In this document: piece by piece, positions 54,201-63,960 of the stretch | Layout: every line of letters starts with the position of its first letter | Numbering within the stretch: position 1 is the first letter of the stretch | DNA from: Opisthorchis felineus | Taxonomy: Eukaryota; Platyhelminthes; Trematoda; Opisthorchiida; Opisthorchiidae | Direction: 5' to 3' | Length of the DNA stretch: 64,000 bases | Assembly: GCA_004794785.1 (NCBI GenBank) | Contig: SJOL01007269.1 | Coordinates: 1-64,000 of the forward strand | The notes under the pieces: model-generated | What the model was told of the DNA's origin: nothing | The model's database searches: none | Seen by the model: only the letters and a program-made list of their open reading frames with translations | Translations under genes and position numbers: made by a program

Positions 54201-55738
54201 TCGTCATACCTTGTTGCTTCACGAAGAACTGGGTCCTAAAGAAATCAGTCGGAAAGGATAGTTAGTAGACTGACATCATTCTTGACCATCAGAACGTTTC
54301 AAGGTTTGTGTCGTCGAACATAATTCGAACTAATTTATGGAAATAACAGCGCCATCAGATTATGGTGCTCCACGTTTTCAATGAGAAGTTGTACGGCAAT
54401 ATGACGGGGTAGCTATTAAATCAGAATACACAAGCCTATAAGGCGTCCCACAACAACGTAGAAGTCAAAAACCTGAAAACGGAACCAAAGAGCTTTCGAT
54501 GTTTCACCACCTGTGTCTCTGAACTTTCGGCCAAGTCACGTGAGATTTTCGAACGGAAAACTTTAAGCAACGTTCGATGGACGAACTGCTGTTGAACTAT
54601 AGCTTTCACTGACTTGAGCATGTGCACCAATGAAATTGGACCGATTTTCTCCAAATATTTATCGGGCGGGAGTGTGCTGTAGGAGGTGTGAAATAATAAC
54701 AAAATTGAAGCATAAAATCCATGACAGGCAAGCTCGACCCCGTTGGTGCTTGTTCTTTGTTTGAATATGGACTTGAGACGCGATAATTCATTGTCTGTGG
54801 ACATTGGCAAACGACTGAGCCACGTGAGTGACACGTGCTAATTAAAAATGCAGTTTCCAATGCATAACGGACGTTTTTCTGTTTGATACCTATAAAATGG
54901 TCCGGAAATACGGTCGTGTGGTTTCTACTCATTGGACAGAATTCTTGTGGATGTAACGATATACACTGCATGCAATTTATAACGGATTATGAGGTGTAGT
55001 ACCCACGTGAGTCATCCTTGTGTCTGGGATCTTACGAGGGTATAGAATCCGAATTCGAACGTTACGAATTCTGTCATTTGTTTGATGTCATTCTAGAGAG
55101 CTGACCTATCCGGGATTTTTTCTTCCGTGTACTCACTTGTGCTCCAATCCTTAGCGCTGAACTTTCGGTGATTTCGCACCGATTGTTTAGATTCCTTAGA
55201 AATCGATCTGCTCATCTACACGTTCGGACATTTGTGCAAAGGATTTGCATACGAGACGTAAGTTAGGGCTAGGCAAACAGACTTTCGGATGTGTTTTTTT
55301 CCAGATGAGTATGTAATAACCTGATTGGATGGCACTTAGCTGTAAATCCTGAACCACTTTCAGTCTGGCCATCTATAGTTTCGATGTACAGGCACGCCTA
55401 CCCTGCGAGAAATCACACATTTGTGGGACCTACGTCGTTACTATCATGCTATCATGCAAAAAATTTTGAACTCTGGTCCCGGTAAGCCGGCTAATAATCA
55501 CCCGTAGGATCATCTGACCAGAAAAACGATACTTCCTCTTAGTACGTAAGTTTTCCTTCTTGTTTCATGAATGCTGTTGGTGTAGTGTTGATGGTAATAT
55601 TTCTTTATGTACTTTAGCATGAGCTTACCTCCAATGGATCGTCCGGATGATGAATAATTGAATCGGCTGATGTGCTCCTTCGTGGATACATGACGTTCAC
55701 CTTCCGAGTTGCTGGTCTTGTAGCATACGCAAACTTTC
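35827..55738 (-). CDS. multi-exon coiled-coil protein (partial, 9 exons)
   Basis: The exons in transcript order are 55738-55629, 54235-53939, 50864-50624, 50525-50384, 49037-48806, 48722-48552, 39089-38913, 36460-36260 and 36204-35827 (stop). All have AG/GT boundaries on the minus strand and all join in phase, giving about 650 residues. The first two exons encode a charged region ([12 protein letters not shown]) and a possible helical segment ([20 protein letters not shown]). From the third exon on, the text is heptad-rich coiled coil ([68 protein letters not shown]), with a Ser/Arg-rich insert at 48552-48722. The C-terminus has [20 protein letters not shown] do not recognise the family; it resembles large centrosomal or ciliary coiled-coil proteins only in general character. 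The start codon is not identified. Its introns carry the RTE duplication and the hammerhead array. Confidence 0.75.
36260..36460 (-). CDS. coiled-coil gene exon
   Basis: Acceptor GCGTTCTTACAG, donor GTAAAT. 67 codons: [39 protein letters not shown], then [13 protein letters not shown]. Phase 0 at both ends; the intron to the last exon is only 55 bases. Confidence 0.8.
36951..37015 (+). repeat. 3' fragment of the 57.9/59.6-kb repeat family
   Basis: GCTAGAACCACTGTATGGCAAGTACG and TTTTTAAAGCTGACGATCATGAG match the 3' ends of the copies at 57911 and 59620, including the GAT-type tail. 5'-truncated. Confidence 0.6.
38913..39089 (-). CDS. coiled-coil gene exon
   Basis: Acceptor CTTTATTCAG, donor GTGAGT. 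59 codons of strong coiled coil: [51 protein letters not shown]. Phase 0 at both ends. Confidence 0.85.
39090..41662 (-). other. intron portion with nothing recognised
   Basis: A (TAA)n microsatellite lies at about 40946-40962. Frames are short and motif-free. Confidence 0.35.
41663..43217 (-). mobile_element. RTE-like element, duplicate copy A (internally deleted), cut by assembly gap
   Basis: Nearly identical to 43601-45170 in the same order and orientation, offset 1938-1953 bases. On the minus strand it carries the end of the endonuclease, the linker ([20 protein letters not shown] at about 42737-42680), then directly the C-terminal block ([31 protein letters not shown] at 42510-42290) and the 3' end, followed by a SINE. 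The RT palm is absent. The N-run at 43218 hides its 5' part. Confidence 0.88.
41709..41872 (-). mobile_element. tRNA-derived SINE abutting RTE copy A
   Basis: Diverged reverse copy: TTCAGCTGTGGTACC at the 3' end, TTCGAATCAC box B, ending TATCTCGAG. It directly follows the RTE 3' end and is duplicated together with it. Confidence 0.8.
43218..43600. other. assembly gap (383 N)
   Basis: Run of N between two near-identical direct copies. Frames predicted across it are meaningless. Confidence 1.
43648..43810 (-). mobile_element. tRNA-derived SINE abutting RTE copy B
   Basis: The counterpart of the SINE at 41709-41872, differing by only a few bases. It shares the same junction with the RTE 3' end. 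Confidence 0.8.
44920..46038 (-). CDS. APE-type endonuclease of RTE-like element (372 codons)
   Basis: Metal-dependent apurinic-endonuclease-like nuclease that nicks target DNA for reverse transcription. Residues about 1-75 contain three related GQTxxS repeats, residues 76-135 are His/Pro/Ser-rich, and the nuclease begins at about 140 with [20 protein letters not shown] (catalytic Glu region), [31 protein letters not shown] (Asp-x-Asn) and a degraded W-x-Q-x-D-like block at the C-terminus follow in order. The terminal SDH motif lies just beyond the stop in another frame (44857-44865), so a frameshift has separated it. The RT that should follow is deleted. Confidence 0.85.
   Translation of the reverse strand: MVPASSGQTALHSQVGQTIKSLAPGMVPQKNPNNRCLAGQTFESEARDRVHERNPTYSHCLVGQTFESKARDGVFQLHPLHHHHSPLQLFNHRSSSTTPHPSNDAMRSTNLPVPYFTVPCLDHRPEKINQNNHLLTSKHLIYTAAFNVRTLCRIGHQAFFVKTLLSLSVDVCCVSETRMQDPTSVMHLKPLRTSSDVPQFTLRVSGDLDAMARGVYSVGVALSPKAESALLNWVPVNSRLCAVRLSGSININAGRRGKRCLLVVSAYARTDSSPGTEKDGFNQHLSRLFRSARRTDTGILAGDINAQVGQLDGRFGVDAQRTDNRKRLLQLYADNRLFLTSTSFQHKYSHRVTCKPPTARYSWTQMDNVAIS
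45800..46010 (-). repeat. three ~70-base tandem repeats in the RTE 5' region
   Basis: GGGTCAGACTATCAAGTCGT, GGGTCAGACTTTCGAGTCGG and GGGTCAGACTTTTGAGTCAA begin three units 69-72 bases apart, translating to GQTIKS, GQTFES and GQTFES. Tandem units at the 5' end of a LINE are often promoter-related; here they are also in frame with the endonuclease. Confidence 0.75.
46889..47097. repeat. foldback: 81-bp inverted repeat around a 47-base loop
   Basis: 46889-46969 and 47017-47097 are reverse complements at roughly 85-88% identity, both ending in GATCAGA(T/C)GGCCGTT. No transposase, TIR/TSD pattern or gene was recognised. The 194-codon plus frame starting at 47100 has no known domain. Confidence 0.88.
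47098..47769. other. open region without recognised gene
   Basis: A 194-codon plus frame (47100-47684) overlaps an 91-codon minus frame. Neither shows a motif, repeat match or splice context that I can defend. Confidence 0.3.
47770..47930 (+). mobile_element. tRNA-derived SINE lacking box B
   Basis: Head TCGAGATACCTCAGTGGTTAAG and body are present, but the GTGGTTCGAACCC segment is deleted (GGTCC runs straight into TCAGCACCTCGAC). It cannot use the normal type 2 Pol III promoter. Confidence 0.85.
48552..48722 (-). CDS. coiled-coil gene exon, Ser/Arg-rich
   Basis: Acceptor TGCCTTCAG, donor GTGAGT. 57 codons: [50 protein letters not shown] probable disordered, phosphorylatable linker between coiled-coil segments. 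Phase 0 at both ends. Confidence 0.75.
48806..49037 (-). CDS. coiled-coil gene exon
   Basis: Acceptor CCACTATCAAG, donor GTACGT. The text is [56 protein letters not shown]. The single leading base completes the Arg codon left by exon 50525-50384, which supports this acceptor over another AG 14 bases downstream. Confidence 0.8.
49038..50383 (-). other. intron, nothing recognised
   Basis: No SINE, RTE or hammerhead similarity and no exon-like frame was noted. Confidence 0.35.
50384..50525 (-). CDS. coiled-coil gene exon
   Basis: Acceptor CCTTCCCACATAG, donor GTAAGA. Coiled-coil text [40 protein letters not shown]. Starts with two bases of a Thr codon and ends with two bases of an Arg codon, both completed by the neighbours. 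Confidence 0.8.
50624..50864 (-). CDS. coiled-coil gene exon next to the ribozyme intron
   Basis: Acceptor CTTTGGCTTTTAG, donor GTGAGT. It encodes [38 protein letters not shown] and [11 protein letters not shown]. Its 3' splice acceptor lies only about 100 bases from the hammerhead array in the upstream intron. Confidence 0.8.
50981..51073 (-). ncRNA. hammerhead ribozyme, type I, copy 1 (last in transcript)
   Basis: On the minus strand: CTGATGA (51035-51041), stem II GCCC/GGGC with 6-base loop, GAAA (51017-51020), stem III ACCGGT (51012-51017), cleavage base C at 51011. Predicted cleavage falls between 51011 and 51010. Stem I is GCCTGC/GTGGGC here; the substitution at 51043 turns an A-U pair into a G-U wobble, so pairing is retained. 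The outer arms (GGTTG / CAACC-type) extend stem I beyond an internal loop. Confidence 0.88.
51274..53417 (-). ncRNA. eight identical type I hammerhead ribozymes (copies 2-9)
   Basis: The 93-base motifs start at 51274, 51567, 51860, 52153, 52446, 52739, 53032 and 53325. In the first: CTGATGA 51328-51334, GAAA 51310-51313, cleavage between 51304 and 51303. All 15 conserved core positions of the hammerhead consensus are present. Stem I has an inner 6-bp helix (GCCTAC/GTGGGC), an asymmetric internal loop, then GAAACTC/GAGTTTTC and GGTTG/CAACC. Stem III is three base pairs with no loop, so one molecule cannot close it as a hairpin; two neighbouring copies could pair through the self-complementary ACCGGT. 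Short stem III hammerheads of Penelope-like elements are known to act as dimers. Confidence 0.9.
53618..53710 (-). ncRNA. hammerhead ribozyme, copy 10 (first in transcript)
   Basis: Core identical to copies 2-9, with cleavage predicted between 53648 and 53647. The only change is C to T at 53707 in the outermost stem I arm. It lies about 230 bases after the 5' splice site of the intron, so it would be the first ribozyme transcribed. Confidence 0.88.
53939..54235 (-). CDS. coiled-coil gene exon upstream of the ribozyme intron
   Basis: Acceptor CTGATTTCTTTAG, donor GTAAGC. 99 codons: [65 protein letters not shown]. Phase 0 at both ends, joining 50864 in phase across the array. Confidence 0.8.
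54436..54834 (-). CDS. unplaced 132-codon open frame, possibly an exon
   Basis: The minus frame has protein-like helical text: [62 protein letters not shown] possible donor (TTTTCAG/GTTTTT near 54470) and acceptors near 54824-54842 exist, but the phase does not fit between the exons 55738-55629 and 54235-53939, which join each other in phase without it. It may belong to another gene, a pseudogene or an alternative exon. I do not recognise the family. Confidence 0.4.
   Translation of the reverse strand: MSLTWLSRLPMSTDNELSRLKSIFKQRTSTNGVELACHGFYASILLLFHTSYSTLPPDKYLEKIGPISLVHMLKSVKAIVQQQFVHRTLLKVFRSKISRDLAESSETQVVKHRKLFGSVFRFLTSTLLWDAL
55629..55738 (-). CDS. coiled-coil gene, most upstream exon recognised
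   Basis: Acceptor CATCCCTACCAG, donor GTAAGC. The frame that joins the next exon reads [36 protein letters not shown]. It begins with two bases of a codon, so a further upstream exon is expected but was not found. Confidence 0.6.
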
Positions 55739-57910
55739 CTGGTAGGGATGAAAACCGACAGTTAGTTAGAGGGAGAGAACATTATGTGGTTCGGTATCTG
55801 TACGTTTCAGCCTGTATTCCGGCATGGTGTTAAAGGCTACTTATCGGTCCTCACTGAGCATATCTCACGTTCACTATCTGCTCCATCCTATAGGCGACAG
55901 GCTTAAGACTTCCTCTATTTATTTATTTATTTATTTCAATAGAGCTACTTTCATCAACTTCTATGGCCAAGTGTTTAAAATTAGGAAGAATGTACTTGGT
56001 TCTGGAAAAACAAACCCCTATTAGTTGCGCCCTTCTCAAGTTTTGTCTGGTAGAATAGGTGGCGGGAGCAAATCACGCGTTCCAGGTTACTTACCACACA
56101 ACTCCTACAATCGTACAGTATGAAATACCGACTTGTTAGGAGGCGTTGTGAAATTGTGGGAATGCAGCTAACCAGAATAGTTGAACCTTGGGATTCTAAA
56201 TAAGGGAAGCATAGGAGGTATCAGTATCGGAATCTGGCCTACCGAATATGCTAGGTTTCTTAGCATGCCGTCTATCTTTACACCCTCACACTGATGGGGT
56301 GCGGGCGAATCGTGGAAACACGAAGCCTACACATGCTTTTCTCTAGGCACACAATTCAAGTTTAGACGGCCCGAGAAGCTGCAACAAAACGTTGCCTGCA
56401 TCCTTTTGACTGGTGTACCAGTACATGATACCTTTCAAAGCTCTTTTTCAGTTGGCTAGGAGAAAAATGGTGTTCATCTGGCTGGCTAAGATGAAACAAG
56501 GCATTTTGTTAAATGGATCCGTAGCTAATTTTGTGGTTCGCTTCGCGTTCTGTCAGCATTTTGGAGTAGGGTAAAAAAAAATTACCACGTTAATCAGGGT
56601 TGGACGCATACTTTTGGAATATGTTTTCATGCTATTACTACCCAGAGCCGCGATACATTATTGGCCGGCATCACTATGCGGATTAACCTGAGGACTCAGG
56701 CTTCTAATGGTAACTTCAATAGTCTGTCCTCAGAGATGCTGTACCTATGTGTGGTCGTCTTTATACTCTGATTTATGGCCATCATAAAATCATAAGATTT
56801 TATGTGCTGCTCGGTCTGTGTTTGTGCACATTACGCTATTGTCAACCATAAAGGGGTTGGTAAAGCATGTTATTCCATCAAAAAATTGATCATGGTATGA
56901 ACTGAATTGGACCTAGTCATCGGTTTACCCAGGGTCTTTCGCAATCGTGACATGAACGCGACGGTCCCAGCAATCAAACCTGACTTGGTCCGTCAAACTT
57001 TAGGGTTGCCTTGAACACGTCTCACCCTTAAGGGACACCTCAGTTGCAGTCTACCTTTCTGTTTCTAACGCTTCTAACTGAACTGAAATATTTGGTGCAT
57101 GACGCGTCAATAATATAGGCAAATCATTTTGTTTTTTGACAGTTTTCATGTTCTGTCTGGCAATATACTCAATTTTATAGGTCATCTTTTCCAACAGTGC
57201 TACTTTTGTGGAGAGTCTGTGATCCAGAGAGAGAGGTCATGATTACTTCGTTAGGTCTATATTCTCTGCCATTATCGATCATCTAGATTGACACGGAAAT
57301 TTGATATAGAGCTAGCTGGAGTACCTAGGCCAACCGCTGACCGTTGATCTTATGGCTTCTTATTCTTCAGACGCTTCAGACATTTTCTGGGCTTTCATTC
57401 TTCCGTGTCTCGTCCCATGAAGCACGCAAAAGTGCAAAGTGGCCACATTACTAACAGGCGTTACATTATCTCAACCAAACTGTCTACCTGATATGGGAAT
57501 CCTCAACTGTGGATAACTTGTAGATATCTTGTTAAGCAGTTTCATTTAACTTTTTATAAGCGGGGATTAACGCGCGTAATTATGAACAGAAGCTTGTGGA
57601 GTGCCTGAAGAACTTCAGAGAGACGGAAACGTTGTTGTTGTCACAGCTGAAGGCTTCGTGACCAATCAGTCACCATATTCCTCACCTGCATGATCTACAA
57701 AAAATACGCGAGTAAAATGCACCTTCGTATTTCATTGTTTCTGGCTGCTTGACCAAGTTACTCCAACCAGTTTGAATGCACTGGCCATATGTAGCCGGAA
57801 TCATACATCTCAGCAAGTGATAGGATCGAAGATCTAATGATGTATTCATTTCCTCTGTAAGAGTTGCATAATTATTCATGAACTGAACACTATGAACTGC
57901 ACACTTTAGT
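55739..57910. other. no recognisable gene
   Basis: A (TTTA)n run lies at 55918-55938. No motif-bearing frame; upstream exons and promoter of the coiled-coil gene may be here but are not identified. Confidence 0.3.
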
Positions 57911-58265
57911 ATGCCATTACCAGCAAACTCAGCTGCGCTGGTCGTTGTCGTCTCCCTGGATTGGGACCCCGAGACGGGCCACATCAATGATTGGGGACAT
58001 TGTTACACGTCGCCCAGTCGCGCCCTCAATTGCGCTTGTGCATCCAAGCTATTGCCTTCAATGCATAGCTCCCTTCCCGATTCCACCACTTAAAAGTCCA
58101 CTGTTAGGCCTGTAGTTACACATCAATTTATTAGCTCCCGCCTCCAATGCGCAGCTACCTACCTTCCCTCCTCAAATCATCGATGGACGAAATTGTTGCG
58201 GCTACAACCACTGTACGACAAGTACGCGGTCCTTACAGCTAATAATGATGGTGATGATGATGTCA
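57911..58265 (+). repeat. dispersed repeat, copy 1, with GAT-rich tail
   Basis: Shares ordered blocks with 59620-59960: GCCATTACCAGCAAACTCAG, CGTCTCCCTGGATTGGGACC, ACATCAATGATTGGGGACAT, GTACGACAAGTACGCGGT and a tail AATGATGGTGATGATGATG. Looks like the 3' end of a LINE or LINE-mobilised element; class not determined. Confidence 0.7.
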
Positions 58266-59619
58266 CAAGATAGAAGACTGTTACTGTATGAGCTGCGTAG
58301 GTTGCTTCCACTGGAAATTTACCGTGACGTTTCAGTTCAGTAAGAGTCGCTACAGGCAGATAAAGGAAAGGATGTTAAGAATTCCATTAAAGTCACTCTT
58401 TTCCGACTTGTCCCTGGTCAGATGGGGATTTAACCATTTAGGATTAACGACCTACAAGTTTGATCTCTGGCACCGCCACATTAACGACATGCTATTTTTA
58501 GTGCTGACTGAATTCCTTGTGGAGTCAGCGACAGAGAAAACGAAGAGTATGTCAATATATTTTTGTAAATGATGCCGGGAGAGCGTTAAGACCGTTCGCC
58601 CCAGGACTTTGTACATACGAAGCACCGACGAGTCAAGCATTAGCATGAAAAACAACGTTGTTCTGTATGGGCCAAGAACGGGGAAAGTCTGGCTAAACGA
58701 TTGTTCAAAGTGCCTTGCCTAGTTTGGTGCTGCTTAAGGATGGTTGCCAAATGAAATTTGGGGCGTTATATTGAGTTCAATTAGCGTCAGGCGCTTCTCA
58801 CAATCACTGTAGGAAAAATGGTTCAAAAATCTACAATTTTCCGATGACCATTCGACAAAACTTCTTACCGTAGGTTTGGACGGTCAAGTGCGAAATTCCT
58901 ACATCAGCGGTCCAAAGAAGTGTCGGATGCTCATAAAGTTTATGATTGGCTGCATTCTCTGCTTCTTTTGACTAAAGGTCAAACACACAGGTATTTATTA
59001 AGACAGATCCAGAAGACTGGCCCTGTCACAAGCGAATGCGGCGAACTGAAGTACTGTGTCAGTCAACTAGTCCTCAGTTTAACCTCAAATTCGTCCTAAC
59101 ATTAACATGTCGCATATCAAAACGACAATAAGAAAAGGCTGTTGTTTCCGGTGACCATGTAAACTACAGGTAAACGACCTTTCGAATCCGAAGTGTGTTG
59201 CCCGGAAGAATCATGCAGGCTTTGTCGTCCAAATGACGTCAGATGGTTTCCACACACTGGCATCAATACAGATGGACAGGCTGACAACTTTGTCCCGTAG
59301 GCATTACTATGGGAAGCTAACGAACCCTAACCTATTTGCCTTGCGGTTTGTCTTCGCATTTCATTATTTCGTTTGGTTGCTTTCCTAGACCTTCGTAGTG
59401 CCTCATAATCACACGGCTAAAGTACATAGAATAGTTTTCCTAAGAACGATCTCGCCCATGACAGCTGAACTGATCACATTCCATGGGGTGTGCTAGCTTA
59501 GGCACGTGTTCCGTCAGTCACTCGACCGACTTCCTCAGAGAGCCCTTTCTAAGAACGACACAAGGGGGTAGCAATCAGCCAGAGGGTATCAAGCGGTGAC
59601 TTGGCAGCGAAGTCTGAAA
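58266..59619. other. no recognisable gene
   Basis: The 94-codon frame at 58288-58572 has no known motif. Confidence 0.3.
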
Positions 59620-59960
59620 GCCATTACCAGCACACTCAGCTGCCCTCGTCATTGCCGTCTGCTTGAATGAGGATCCTGAGACAGGCACATCAGTGCTTAG
59701 AGACATTGGCAGACGTGGGTCAGTCGTGCGCTCAATGGAGCGCATGCATCCAAGCTGTTACCTCCAGTGCGTAGCTTCTCCTCGCGATGTCCTCGGTGAA
59801 AAGTTCTGTATTCACGCATCAGTTATATCACCTACCGCCTCTAATGTCTAGCTATTCAACTCTGGCTTCCCAGATCATCGGCGAATGAAATTGTAGCAGC
59901 TATAATCACCGTACAACATTTACGCGGTTTTTATACCTGACGATGATGCACAAGTCGAAG
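59620..59960 (+). repeat. dispersed repeat, copy 2
   Basis: Same blocks and order as 57911-58265 with many substitutions and a shorter tail (GACGATGATG). Together with the fragment at 36951 this makes three copies in the window. Confidence 0.7.
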
Positions 59961-61857
59961 AATGTTCAGTGGTGTTCTGTATGCTCACACAAAGTGCTCC
60001 ACACTACTTATGCTGAATTCACTCATCCCACTCATCGTTTTTACCAGTTGAAATGAGTCTACTTTGGTTGCCGCCAATGAGTGTATGATAACTTAGAGTC
60101 AAATAATGCTTTATTTTTATGTGGCTGTAAAATTTACCTTCTGGATTCATGCAGATCTTTTCGGCGTGGTTGTCACAATATTTTGCTTGTTCAGATGTTT
60201 CAGATGTTAGTTTCAATCCTAACAATTCGAACTTCCTAGTTAAATTCATGGACATTTTGATCACAATTTCAATCATTTTATTCACATAGTTCTAGGACTG
60301 CACACTGTTCATTATAGACGCCCGATCGCTCCCGCATAAGATACATCGAGACCCTTGTAATGTTATCCGGGCTCTTTGAACCCTCTCATGACCTTTCATG
60401 ATTGGTCTATGATGAATATGCGCACCATTTTGAGTGAATAGAACCATCGCCTTCATAAGACTGCAGTGGCAATGTAAGAAAACTGAATCTAAACATCTGT
60501 ACAGTCATGCCAAAGGATTCATATACAACCGCACAACAAAAACAAGGATAAAATGGGAAAGAGAATGAATTGTATGACACAAACACTCAAGATGTCCACA
60601 TCCTTAAACGACCTGTCAGACAATATTGATAGAAACTGACACTCTTGAGGTCAGTTACCAGGTATATCTTGAAAACTAGGGGAGGGTCAAGAAGCAGACA
60701 TCCTAGATGAATCACGTAGATGGTTCCGATGCTACAGATGGTACAAGAGCGCGAGAAACATGAATTCTCTCCTTCGGACCTACTTTTATGAAGTGAAGCG
60801 ACCAAGCTGGTCCGGTGTTGGAGTTTTTGTAATAGTGGGAAAATACTGTTGGGGGACTTTCCACAAAGGGACCACTTAGTATCAGTATTCATGAAAGTGA
60901 TGGCCTCAGGATAGACACTAAGCAAACTTCCATGTAATACGCACACAATGGGGTGGTTTAGACGGCATGCTTACAGCCTCAAACTTTGAAATTGTGTTTA
61001 ACTGGGTATTTTCGCACGTTCAACTGGGAATATAAATTATGATCACCACTACACGTACGTACTATTTTAACAATCAATACAAATATGCGTACGCCTCAAT
61101 AGACAAAGTTGTCAACGAGAGAGCTAATTGCAAAGACGATACAGCCACAATAGGTAGCGATATCCGTGGCTATTTTAGGCATCCTCGTGGGAGTAAATAC
61201 TACATTAAGGTCAATGAACTGTGATCATCATGAGAACTGATAAATACAGAGGTGCATAGAGAACTGGAAACTAGAGTTACTCACGCCTGTGGGACCATCA
61301 AATACAACATACTTGCAAAAGTGGCTGAGTGCTAGAGGAAAATGACCCTTGGAATCAACATCGACACGAGCTTTTGAACCTAACAACCCTTACTGGCAAA
61401 GTAACAGAGTGTTTTGTTGTCGAATTCTCCGTAGTGGCTTGCCATATGAACTTCCTGGAAGATTCACGAACCATCTTTTCTTCGTATTAAAATTGAAGCA
61501 CAAAAGGTATTCTATCAGGTAACTGCACTCCTATTGACTCCACTTGTTATTTCAAAGTCGACGCAAACCTGCCTGATAAAATAGGTTATCTAAATTCCCC
61601 GCTTCATTGCCCAAATTGCTACCCTTGGTGAACAATATTCACCTTTTGGTATCTGGCGAAAGCTGTCCGAAGAAGCTTAACAGACTCCAGCGGTTGAGTC
61701 TTTACGAGTGAAATGTCTTTACAAACGGGTAGATGAGTGCAAATCAGTGAATCAGAACGCGTGTATACTTTGCAACTTCAGAACACCTCAGTTCAGCCAG
61801 TACATCTGGTATGACGCTGCCTTCCTGTACCTTCTTTGAAATGCCCAAGAAATACCC
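59961..61857. other. no recognisable gene
   Basis: Frames of up to 119 codons (60587-60946, minus) show no recognised domain or splice context. Confidence 0.3.
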
Positions 61858-62648
61858 TAACATCAGCGTCATCAAAAACAGCAACGTCGATGTTGACACT
61901 GGTGCATCATTTCCGCACAACCACAAAGTTTATTTATATACTTTATTTATTTATTTATTTTTGTTTATTATTTACTTTATTTATTTATTTTTATTTACTT
62001 TATTTACTTTATTTATTTTTATACTTAAAGCCTTAAATAGAAACGAGTGAGCAAGTGATCTATCGCAAGCATTCCGGATTGCCCGCACCTCCAGGCACCC
62101 AATGAGACAATCTAGAAAGAACTGACAGCACGAACATCACCCATAGCCACTGATTAGCCGTCATTTCTTGCATTGTCCCCAACCACGTGCGAGGGCAGTC
62201 ACGAGAACCTTGTGCTGGAAGGCGGACAGCACCAAAACACCTAAACTCTCCGTAACCTCTCCCACCCTTCTGCCACTCCATGTGTTATCCACCTTGCGGG
62301 CTGCGCCATTCTGAAATATGTATGGAGAACAGCGCTCGTCAGTGTAGACGATGCTTTGGCATACATAGCACGTGACCGAGCCACTGCATTTGGTGTAGCT
62401 GGATGTTTTCTGTGATCGAAGTGCCTGCTGCACAACCGAACACTCGCTTTCTAATTACCTCGTTACGAATTCGTTGACGCCATCCGACACTAGCAGGGCT
62501 TGTGGGATATCGGATGTCAAAAATCTGGAGATATTTCACATTGTATATCCATGGAGGCCATGTCTCGCGACCACACAATGCATCGCTTAATGTAGCGTGG
62601 TACATCTGACACTTGAGACCAAGTGATATACCTAATACGCATGCTAGC
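61858..62648 (-). mobile_element. RTE-like retrotransposon, 3' fragment with (TTTA)n in its UTR
   Basis: Minus-strand frames give LCGRETWPPW, YLQIFDIRYPTSPAS, WRQRIRNEVIRKRVFGCAAG, LHQMQWLGHVLCMPKHRL and, after a frameshift, a decayed P-x-W-G-x-R-D region. It matches the C-termini at 8100-8600 and 24640-25000. The 3' UTR is interrupted by a (TTTA)n expansion at about 61930-62030, and the end hairpin region (CGATGTTGACACTGGTGCAT) is at 61886. 5'-truncated near 62648. Confidence 0.88.
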
Positions 62649-62909
62649 CGTACCCAGAAGTGCTTTGTGGCTTCTCGTGGCTTAGCGTCTTTTACACGAG
62701 TGAACAGCGCGCGTGTATCTGATTTTGTAATCTAGTTGGCAGAAAATTAGATACCTGTCCAGGGAGCGCTGTTAACTACTTGCTTCTACCCAGAAACTAG
62801 CGGTATAGCGAGCAATCCTCATACCTTCTTCCGGACACACTTAGGACACAACGCTCTACTCTGACGTACTCTAGACGTTCTGGGTCCTTCTGGTAGGTTT
62901 TTTTTTATC

Positions 62910-63960
62910 TATTTGGAGGAAGAAATGCTAAACAATTTCGTGGATCTAAATAATTCGGATGACCACCAACAGGGTACAACGCTAAAGATGTTGCTCAAAA
63001 GAAGTAAATCATCAAGTCTTCGAAGACGGAAAACAACCATTCCCGTGCGTATTAGCGTGCAATTTCTGGCCAGTGCCCAAACCACGGCCACCGAGGAGCT
63101 CATATCCAACTGTGAACCACTTTCCTACAGGACAGCAATCGGAATCGAACACCAGCACTGTACGAAACGATACCACCAAATCAAAACCAACAAATCTGAT
63201 TTCCACCAACACTCCAAAACCATGGATATCCCCCATTTCTGTTCAACGTTTCTGTAGAGTCCCCTTGTAAAACAACTTTCAGTCGTTTTACCGTACTATT
63301 CAAGTAAATTAACATGGCTGTATGGCAGTAATTCACAAGTGTTCTCCTCTGATGTTGCTGTCAGTGATGGGGAAGATGATGTGCAGTGAGGTCAGTCGCC
63401 TGCACACATTGCTCGCTCAACTTTCTAAACCAATATCACCGGCGGCTAGCCTCTTCCACTCTTTCACACCTCAAGCAATCTACTTCGCCATCCCCTGCAC
63501 TGAAAGAGTTGCTCGCAGGGGAACTTTGGCCAGTGCCAACAGAAACAAAAAGTCGTCTCCATTCACAGGATTCTGGAGTTCAAAGATCCCATCAACACGG
63601 TCAACTGTCTACAGGACTGCAACGGACGAGAATACATTCCCGAGCCGCTTGTAATGAACGACGTCCTTACCGCCAGAGTAACCCGCGCAACTAAGTCGTC
63701 AACTACAGGGGAGATGCTCTATGCATTCTCAAGATCATTCTGATGTCCTATCAAATAGACACCCAAGTACTGGATTCCTGGTCCGTAAACCACCTATTTC
63801 CGTCATTTGAGCTTGGGTCTCCCTCAGCCACAGCAACGAAAGCCTACAGCCCCAACGACAGCGTTTCACAGCAAGTATCTAACACACACATCTCGAGCTG
63901 TCTCCCGCGCAAGTCGAGACAACCTTCGCTGAACCCAAGGAAGCAATAAATTTCCAGTGC
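62910..63960 (+). other. AC-rich region with Pro/Ser/Thr-rich frames, possibly ORF1-like
   Basis: Several overlapping plus frames (62913-63257, 63073-63270, 63386-63694, 63743-63949) are rich in Ser, Thr, Pro and Asn without a defined domain. The base composition (AC-rich on plus) resembles decayed LINE ORF1 regions, but I found no zinc finger or RT and cannot assign it. Confidence 0.25.
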
